DNA of 64,000 nucleotides from Ilyonectria destructans. Its lineage: Eukaryota > Ascomycota > Sordariomycetes > Hypocreales > Nectriaceae. The notes under the pieces are model-generated. The model made no database searches, was not told the origin of the DNA, and saw only the letters and a program-made list of their open reading frames with translations. The translations under genes and the position numbers were made by a program. Shown one piece after another: positions 56,611 to 64,000 of the stretch (position 1 is the first letter of the stretch; each line of letters begins with the position of its first letter). The stretch lies in assembly GCA_020740775.1 (NCBI GenBank), contig JAHEWK010000001.1, positions 496,001-560,000 of the forward strand, read 5' to 3'.

Positions 56611-58189
56611 TCACTTTCGGCTTGAAAACTTGACAGATAACCCTTCCTGCATCATGAACCAATAATTATCGAATCCGTACGCCTTTCCACCATCTACCAA
56701 TTCCATATCAAAATGCAACAATAGTGTTGGAATTAGCTTGGTCATCTCCATGATGCTAATCCATCTGCCACTGCAGGTATGAGAACCGTGTCCAAAGGTG
56801 AAGAATGCACGGTTCATCTCTCGAAGACGTTCCTCATCCGAGACAGACGGTGACCATCTATCCGGCCAGAAACGATCCGGGTCCGTATAAATCTCAGGGT
56901 TTCGATGAAGAACCCATGGGTTGAGACCAACTTCGACTCCTCCGGAGATTTGGTAACCGCATAGTTGTGCGCCTTCGGCAGGCACCGTCCGTGCCAACAG
57001 CATGCCGACCGACGGATGGACTCGCATGCCCTCCTTGATGACGAAGCCAAGATACGGCAGGGCATGCGCCTGTGCAAAGCTAACAGGCAACGAGAGGTTT
57101 GCATCTCGGATCTCGCTACGCAGCTTGGCATATACGTCTGGGTTCTTGAGTACGTGGTAGACGATAGATCGCATGGCCGTGGCTGTGGTATCGCTCCCCG
57201 CTGTGATGTTCCCAAAGGCATGTGTCATTATCTCCCGGTCGTGGAGGAGCTTGGGGTTGGATTTCTGGTTGAGTAGAAGGCGTTGAAGAAAGGTCATGGG
57301 ACCTTCTTCCGATGTGCGTTCGCGGGCGTTTTCAACCTCAGCCGCAGCTAACTGCGCCATGTCTTTCTCGCCCTGGCCAGTTAGGCTTCTGAATGCCCAC
57401 ATGTCGATCAGTGGCTTAAAGATCCGGAACTGGAAAGACCGTGTGATTTGCCCAAACTATATGATACGTCAGCTTCCGGTGAAATCCCCATCCGTCTGGA
57501 TCAGAGGCGTGGCTCAAACTCACGACTGCCATATACCAGCTGGCGATGGCCATCATCTTCGATATCTCCAACACATCCCCGCGGTCCAAGTAGTTGAAGT
57601 CGCGGCCAAATGTCAGCGCAAACACCCCATCCATGAAATAGTTGGCAAGCATCGTCCCAAAGTCGACGGCCTCTCCATTGGCCGCGCACAATCTCAGCTT
57701 CTCGATCAATCGCTCGGTGACTGGCTCTATCCAAGGCTCCATTTGTACCAGGCCGTTTAAAGAGTATGCATTGGAAGCATTCCTCTTCATTCGAGAGTGT
57801 AGCTCCTTGTTGGTGAGAATGAACGGGTCCGGGATGAGCCCCTCGTCATCATGTGCTTGCGAAAGCTCGTAGAAAGGCGACTTTTGGAATTTGGTACCGA
57901 TGCCGTAGATATCGTTGATGACGCCGAGGTCCGAAATTGACACCAGGTTCGGGGCCAGACGTACGATCTTGCCGTATCGTTTGTGGAGTAGTAGGTCGTC
58001 CTCGTGGCTCATTCCTTTGTGAACGGAGAGCATGCGCGGAAGCACCGAGATGCTACGGAGCCATGGTCCGGGAATTTTGTTCAGCCCGCTTTGGTAGTGG
58101 ATTGACAAAAGGTATGCTATGCAGGCTGTGGGAAGAATAGCATACCAAAAGTCGCGGATGTAGGAGAGCAGAAGCGCGGAAGTTGACAT
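56611..58189 (-). CDS. Cytochrome P450 monooxygenase
   Basis: Membrane-bound heme monooxygenase of 503 aa in two exons (58189-57524, 57456-56611). An N-terminal anchor helix (FWYAILPTACIAYLLSIHY) is followed by the proline-rich hinge IPGPWLRS. The I-helix has AGSDTT, the K-helix ExxR is KEGMR, the PERF-like region is FWPDRWSP, and the heme ligand motif is FGHGSHTCSGR. An upstream non-ATG frame extension was ignored. The fungal P450 family number is not assignable by eye; overall style resembles the pisatin-demethylase-like or benzoate-type groups. It lies near an intradiol dioxygenase and a regulator, so an aromatic substrate is possible. Confidence 0.93.
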
Positions 58190-58950
58190 GGTTGCGGTCA
58201 ATTGACGACTTTGTCCTGCCGCTGTTGAGGATGGAGTCTGGCGCCGTCGGTTCCTACAAGCTATTCCCAGCCCTATGAAACTCTCGCTGTTATAGACGCT
58301 GGGATCATGAATGTGGGTGCGGACAGTCCGTAGAGTATATTGATGATTGTCCGGTGGAATTACGATCCTTGTGCGGAATCCGCGGACAGAACGAGGGGTA
58401 CGGCTAGCTTACCGGGGCGAAGATGCGCGAGATATGGCCGAGTAATTGCAAATCCACTGGTTTCGCATCTTGTTGGTGTTATCTTCCTTCGGATCACCGC
58501 CGAATCACAAGTTTTTCCCTCTGCTTAGAGGCAAAAGTCACACGCCCCTAACATATCAGCTAGTCTGGGAAACCATACGAACGAGCCAGTCATATTGGAA
58601 ACCAGGCCTCCCCTTGCTAGATGGAGATATTTCCCCGCATGACCCTTACCAGCAGAGAGCAGGTCCCCTGCGTTATCTAGCGTGCCACTGAGCTGCATGC
58701 TTGGTATCAAGATGGGCATGCCAGTAATGCACTGAGTGTTTCGGCACGTTGTAGATCAATCGGGAATAATGCAGCCAATTCCAGCCGTATACCGGGAAAA
58801 CCCAAGGAAAAATACTCTGTGCATCCTGTGCAATTTGAGTACTATTGCACAAGGGCCCCGCGGCCCCGGGACATTTTCCGCGCCAAGTCTGTTTATGCTT
58901 CAACACCCGGCATCATCGTCCGCGAAGCCTCGTCGTGAAATCCAGGTGCA
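58190..58950. other. Divergent promoter region, no gene
   Basis: Between the P450 start and the next regulator. It includes a short GC-only tract (about 58854-58870) but no coding motif. Confidence 0.45.
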
Positions 58951-61531
58951 ATGGATAATGAATTGTCGCCGAATTATGTGAACCCGATGCTTCAAATCGG
59001 GCGAGCGGGAAGTCGTTCCCGGTTCTCCTCTTCAATAAGGCATGCTAATTAAACCTACAGTGCGATGCATGCCGCACCCGCAAGGTCAGTTTCATGCCTC
59101 TTCTTCAACTATCATTTTAGTAGAACACAGTAAGAAAAATACCCTATGTATCAGCAATACCATATTCACCGGTCAATCGCTCCGTGACCCCAGGAGTAAC
59201 GACATATCCAGATTCGCTGCGACAAACAGAACCCGTGTTCTCATTGTAAGGGTGCCGGCATTGAATGCAAAAACACCTTTGGCGAAAAGCCTAGAGAGAG
59301 GCGCACCCGCGTGCTCATCACCCCTCAATAGCAAGTATCCTGTCCTCTACTTTTTACCAGCTCTCCAATCGATGATTATGCTTACCAGCAATCCTGGCCC
59401 AGTGAGAAGAAGATTGACGTTATTGACAATCGCCTCGAAAATGTCGTCCAACTCCTCCAAGACATAAGACTGCGACTGCCCACCTCAGACATGTCAATGA
59501 CGGCTATTCCGTCCACATGCGTTTCCAGAGACCTTCCAGGCGCTTTCAGCTTCAAGGAAACTGTTTCGTATACGTCACATTCGACCAACCATAGCTCGGC
59601 AAATTTAGTCGACCCGATGATCGAGGGCGAGTCGTCGGCGACTGCGCAGTCTACATTCGCTGAAGAATTCCTCCATAAATCAGTTGTCATCGACGACTCG
59701 ACGCCCGAGATGCACGACACGCTCAAAGCTCTTCACTCTCTGGTCGAAGCCGTAAACCAGCAGCCTTCCACAGGTGAAATGATATATCCGCACGCGCGAA
59801 CTACTCCCCAACCGTCTTTTGAAGAATATGAAATGCCTCCAGTTCATTCAGCTGTCAATTTAATCCGTGAGGCGAAAGGTACGTTCTTCTGCCAAGATAC
59901 ATGTCACGGGACGCGACCCGCCACTCCTAGCGGTTCAACTGACATGGTCGGGGCAAAGAACAAAGAGTTCTCGGTATTCAGTCAATATGTAGCCTGATTG
60001 ATATCGGCAGTTTCACAGATTTGTGCCTCAAAATATACTTTGCTCCCTGTAAGTGTACTGCAGCTGAGTTCATCATCGTTAACGCTGGACTGGAAATTTT
60101 ATGTGCGGGTATTGCAACAGCCAACAACCCAATGGATTTGGAGAGAGAAGAATACACAAGGATGCGCGCTCTATGTTCTGTAAATCTGGAAACTGCTCTG
60201 GCGGGCCTCAAAATGCATCTGGCTGCCTCCATGGATATGATAGTTGCCCTATTATTCGGGGTAAGCCTCACCTTGGATCCAAATAACCAGATATTGATAA
60301 TTCTAGGCTCATTACGCCATCGGGTTGGCTAAGCCTTCACTCGCATGGACACTAAACACGAACGCGGCTCAGCTCTGCCAAACCCTAGGTTACCACACTC
60401 TAGCGACCAGTAGGCGTGGCAACCCAGACAGCAACGATCACAATAACTACAAGATTTTCCTATTTTGGTCCGTTTTCTATCTGGACAAGAGTTTGTCGCT
60501 TCGTCTTGGTCGCCCTACAAATATTCAGGACTGCGATATCACCATCCAGTTTCCCTGGAGCTCTGCCAAAATCCATTGCGGGCTTATGAGCTACTGCTGC
60601 CTGTGGTTCGAAGTTGCTGGTATTCAGGGAAAGACATACGAACAACTATACAGCTCACAGGCACTCTTGCAGCCCAGGAGCGTCCGGGAAGCCAGGGCGC
60701 ATCGTTTGGCCGCCGAGTTGCAGCGCGTTACGGATCGTACCAAGGAGACAAATGTACCCTTACCCAAGCCCGCATGGCTCGATGCCTTCTCAAAGCTAAC
60801 ACTCCTACAGTCAAAGTATTTACATGCAGCGGGTGACATGGTAGGCTGGAATACAATGGACTTCCTCAATGTCTCGGATGAGGTTCTGCGCCTGTCACTG
60901 CTAACCATTATCTACCGGGCTTTGCCACCTCTACCAGGGTCAACAACAACATTCAGCTCGCAATGTATCCAGGCCGCAAGGGCTACTTTTCGACGACACG
61001 AGGATTGCGTAGTTATAATGGAAAAGGAAGGGTTTAAACACTTTCCTATGTACATGAACTGGTATGACAAACCTCTCAATTCACTCTCTTGTAACTATTA
61101 TGAAAACTAAGTCGTTTGCACTAATTAGGATAATTCACTCAGCTCCATTTGTCCCATTTGTCGTCCTCTTCTTTCAGGTTATCGAAGCCAATGAAGCCGA
61201 TGACCTCGCACGGCTTGAGGCCTTTGTCAGCTCAATCCAGTCTGCAAACGGATGCACCGATGCTTCTACGAGGCTATGCCGCCTCTTTCGAGTACTCTGC
61301 AATGTCGCGCTCCGGTACGTCGAAATGCGAACTAATTCTCAGCAAGAGGAGTTGGATAAATACTTAGCCGCGCTGGGGCTTCCCTATTCACGGGCAGCGA
61401 CTACTGTCTGGCAGCCATGGGACAGAATAACATTGGGAATTGGTGCTGGATTGGGAGATTTAAGCCAGCCTACCCCGGCGAAATGGGCAGGGAATACTTC
61501 ACAGCTCGAAGACTGGTTGTATAGTAACTAG
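58951..61531 (+). CDS. Zn2Cys6 transcription factor with fungal_trans domain
   Basis: Regulator of about 690-700 aa. Exons 59061-59084, 59212-59330, 59403-59878, 59968-60260, 60307-61061 and 61129-61531 join in phase. The zinc cluster spans the first two: CDAC then RTRKIRC, CSHC and IEC, spacing C-x2-C-x6-C-x5-C-x2-C-x6-C. The intron after it uses a GC donor (gcaagt), which restores the conserved PQYEKKIDVIDNRLE coiled coil. Fungal_trans motifs include IGSFTDLCLKIYF, LGYHTLATSRRG and FWSVFYLDKSLSLRLGR, then a conserved NWIIHSAPFVPFVVLF segment at the last junction. The true N-terminus is uncertain; an ATG at 58951 with a GTGAAC donor is only one option. Confidence 0.83.
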
Positions 61532-62500
61532 AGGAAGTCTCTTGAATGAGAGTCTTGACTTTCCTGTTTCTTTCATGTATGGAAGGACACTCCTATCTAT
61601 CACACGCAGATTTTTGGCATGTCCTGACATATTTGCTTGTATTCCAACTTTATAGAAAGGTTTTGTTCTGCCTAATACCATATTTGTTCTAAATATTTCA
61701 CATACTAGATGGTAGTGGCTTCTAGGGTAGCCAGGTTCCAACGCAAGCCGCAGCCGCTTTACAATACACAGTTTTCAAAGCATACATCTTGCTTCTTGGG
61801 TAGTAGTGACTGTTTTAGACACACGATCCAGAAATTAGACAGTTATCGGTCCTACATTGAGTGGCGTGATCAACGAGCTTTAATACAACGGCGCTTGGAT
61901 TGAAAATCCCCCCACGGCGTAGATGCTGGCCACGAAGACTACAACCAGTAGTAAGCCATTTATATCTACTTATTCAGCAAGAACATCAGCAATATTCAAA
62001 AGGCGGATCGTTCAGGCGAACTCCTCTAACCGAATCAATTCACCAGCCGGCGACAAAACTCATCTGCTCCGTGTGACTTGTCACGCTGGAAGTTCGTTTA
62101 CCCGGAGTCTCACGTGACTGCCTGGTGAGTTCAAGCCTCTTTGCCCTCGCGAGTCAATTTATGGTATGATCATGGGCAGTGACAGGTTGGTGGATACGGC
62201 GTGTCTGCTTGATGACGCACATGGTTGACAAGGGTTCCTTCACAGGTCCCTGCATAATCTACAATGGGTATTCAAGTTTGCGGTTGCAACGGCATGCCAC
62301 TTTTGCACATGGACCACTTTGTTATAGTATTTTTTTTATTCATATATACATGGCCTCATCTGAGTCAACCTGCAGCTATTTTTACAGCTTTAATTCTCAA
62401 TCGCTACTCGCGTATTCCGCAAATGAGTAGCATCTCGCTACGGGGTCGTCTCGACTCCACGGCTCATGGCCGCCGCTATCAGACTTAAATCAAAACTTGC
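61532..62500. other. Convergent intergenic region, no gene
   Basis: About 1 kb between the regulator and the dioxygenase 3' ends. Only short frames without motif were seen. Confidence 0.45.
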
Positions 62501-63531
62501 TTAAAACTTGCTCTGGTTGGCGTTCTCCATCAACATGGTGTTGTCGGGCTTGTACTTCTTGGAGATCAAGCGGACGTCGTACTCGCAATCGAGGATGGCG
62601 CCGTTGGCCTCGTTCTCGACGGGCTTGAAGTCCAGCACCAGATCGCTCTTGACGGCACAGGCAGTGTCGGTCTCGAGGTAAGGGTCGTCGCGGGGGTAAA
62701 GCTGAGCGGTGACGCCAACGTAGTCGGGGTGAGTGACCATGATGTGGATGTGGGCAGGGCGGAAGGGATGGCGGTGCATCATCTTGAGGAGCTCAGCAGA
62801 GGGGCCGCTGGTGTCGATGGCGTACTCGGTGGGCTTGAGGCAGTAGAACCAGAACTTGCCGTCGCGATCGGTGCGGAACTTGCCTCGGAGGTTGTGGCGG
62901 GTCTGGTTCTCGGGGTCGAAGACGTCGTACTTGCCGTTGGTGCTGGCTTGCCACATGTCGAAGACGGCGTTGGGGATGCCCTTGCCGGTGTCGACGTCCT
63001 TGACGACGCCGTGGAAGAGGGTGAACTCGCCGTCCTTGGGCATGTCCTGGACGACGCTGGCGCCGAGGTCGCGGAAGGGGGTTTCGGGGGACCAGAAGGG
63101 CCCGAGGATGGCGGAGGAGGTGGGAGAGCGGCCGTCGTCGGTGGTGACGGTGTGGTTGATTTCGTCGACGAGGCTGTGGTTGTTTGTTAGCGGCGGTGAC
63201 GCGATTGAGGGGGCAGTGATGCTCACGATTCAATTCCCAGGACATCCATGACTCTCCAGGTCTCATTTCGGTTCTTCTGGTAGGCCTGGCCGAGCGAGTT
63301 GATGTAGTTGACGCCGAGAACCCACTCCTCTTGCTTGAGCTCGACGTCGCGGCAGAAGTCGTGCATGTGCCTGATCAACGAGGTGAGGATCTCGCGGTGG
63401 CGGGGGAGAGTCTCGGGGCTCATCAGATCAATGACATGTTGTGTGAAGTTGGGGTCGAATCTGTGGGTGGTGTTGGGAGCGGCGTTGGTGCCGGTGGTGC
63501 CGTTGGCGGCGGTGGTGCCGTTGGTAGCCAT
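62501..63531 (-). CDS. Intradiol ring-cleavage dioxygenase (catechol/hydroxyquinol 1,2-type)
   Basis: Non-heme Fe(III) enzyme that opens catecholic rings to muconate-type acids, feeding the 3-oxoadipate pathway. Two exons (63531-63227, 63173-62501) give 325 aa. The N-terminal helical domain (residues 1-100) is the dimerisation region of this family. The catalytic part has GPFWSPETPFRD, the NGKYDVFDP and PTEYAI tyrosine ligands, and the FRPAHIHIMVTHPDY His ligands. The leader is Thr/Asn/Gly-rich and variable. It is intracellular, since no signal peptide is present. GC-rich codon use gives long antisense open frames that are not real genes. Confidence 0.93.
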
Positions 63532-64000
63532 TGTGAAGATGTGAGGAGACTTGGTTCAAGAGTTGAAGTGACAAGTAAATGTGTTTGACGCGATAATGTC
63601 CGGAATAAAACCCCAAGCAACAGGGCGACGATGGATGTTAAGTATCAATTGAAGCCCGGCCGGAGCGGCTACGCTCGCCATGTGGGCACGAATCGCATGA
63701 CGTACAATGCCACACAATGCGGCAAACGAGTTCGGCAATGCGGGCGGGGTGAACGCTCAAGTGTACGCTTGTCATGCTGGGCCAAGCAATTGAGCTGTGC
63801 TACTCGCCACGGGTAAGTGTATTTCCCCCACTGGCGTGCCGCATGGGAGCGTGGCTCGGATGTGGAGATAGTGGCCAGGAGAGGCTAGATGGAGTCGTCT
63901 AGCGAGCTTCGGATCGCGGACCACAAAGATTGAGAGAGCAGACGAGGCAATATCCAATCATCTCGCTGGCTTTGCAACTCCCAGGCACGCTACGGAGCAG
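63532..64000. other. Promoter side of the dioxygenase, no gene seen
   Basis: Last 0.47 kb of the window. Short overlapping frames have no motif; a gene could begin beyond the edge. Confidence 0.4.

Noticed and set aside
58854..58870. GC-only tract with palindromic look
   Set aside because: Short and imperfect; no link to a promoter element or terminator could be supported.
62729..63190. 153-codon frame antisense to the dioxygenase
   Set aside because: Val/Gly/Asp-rich shadow of a GC-rich, strongly codon-biased gene; the sense strand carries clear enzyme motifs.
1..64000. CRISPR arrays, tRNA and rRNA genes
   Set aside because: No regularly spaced repeats, no tRNA-like box pairs and no rRNA-like sequence were noticed; a covariance-model scan would be needed to exclude tRNAs.

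Overview
This window is nuclear DNA of a filamentous ascomycete fungus. The evidence is short GT-AG introns (about 45-75 bases) in most genes, five Zn2Cys6 regulators, a PTH11-like rhodopsin-domain receptor, a HET-domain relic, secreted pectate lyase and GH35 beta-galactosidase, and small secreted effector-like proteins. A plant- or soil-associated Sordariomycete is my best inference; species cannot be read from the sequence. All gene models were spliced by hand and checked for phase where stated. No tRNA, rRNA, CRISPR array or intact transposon was recognised.

Layout. 0-3 kb: only relics of coding sequence. 3.1-8.5 kb: rhodopsin-like membrane protein, a short-chain dehydrogenase (SDR) and a Zn2Cys6 factor. 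10.7-19.2 kb: a secreted M28 (glutamate carboxypeptidase II-like) peptidase, a Zn2Cys6 factor, two candidate effectors (one resembling celp0028, one an 8-cysteine protein of 112 aa) and a second SDR. 20.0-39.6 kb: the most coherent block, with a copper amine oxidase ending in a peroxisomal SKL signal, a flavin amine oxidase, an APC-family amine/amino-acid permease, a RidA-type imine deaminase, an HSL-type esterase, a hexapeptide acetyltransferase, two Zn2Cys6 factors, a Dal5-like MFS permease and an M20D amidohydrolase. It reads as a catabolic cluster for an esterified, acylated or amide-linked amine.

39.7-46.6 kb: extracellular plant-polysaccharide enzymes (GH35 beta-galactosidase, PL1 pectate lyase). 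47.4-55.9 kb: a decayed tract with a zinc alcohol dehydrogenase pseudogene, two divergently oriented unrecognised genes each with a glycine/alanine-rich membrane segment, a roughly 0.74 kb AT-rich island, and a HET-domain pseudogene carrying TAG stops and frameshifts. 56.6-63.5 kb: a cytochrome P450, a Zn2Cys6 factor and an intradiol ring-cleavage dioxygenase, which could form a small aromatic-compound catabolic group.

How they may work together (inference): in the central block a substrate enters through the APC or MFS carrier, is de-esterified or de-amidated by the hydrolases, and is oxidatively deaminated by the two amine oxidases. RidA would clear the reactive imine intermediates, and the two local Zn2Cys6 proteins are the obvious regulators.
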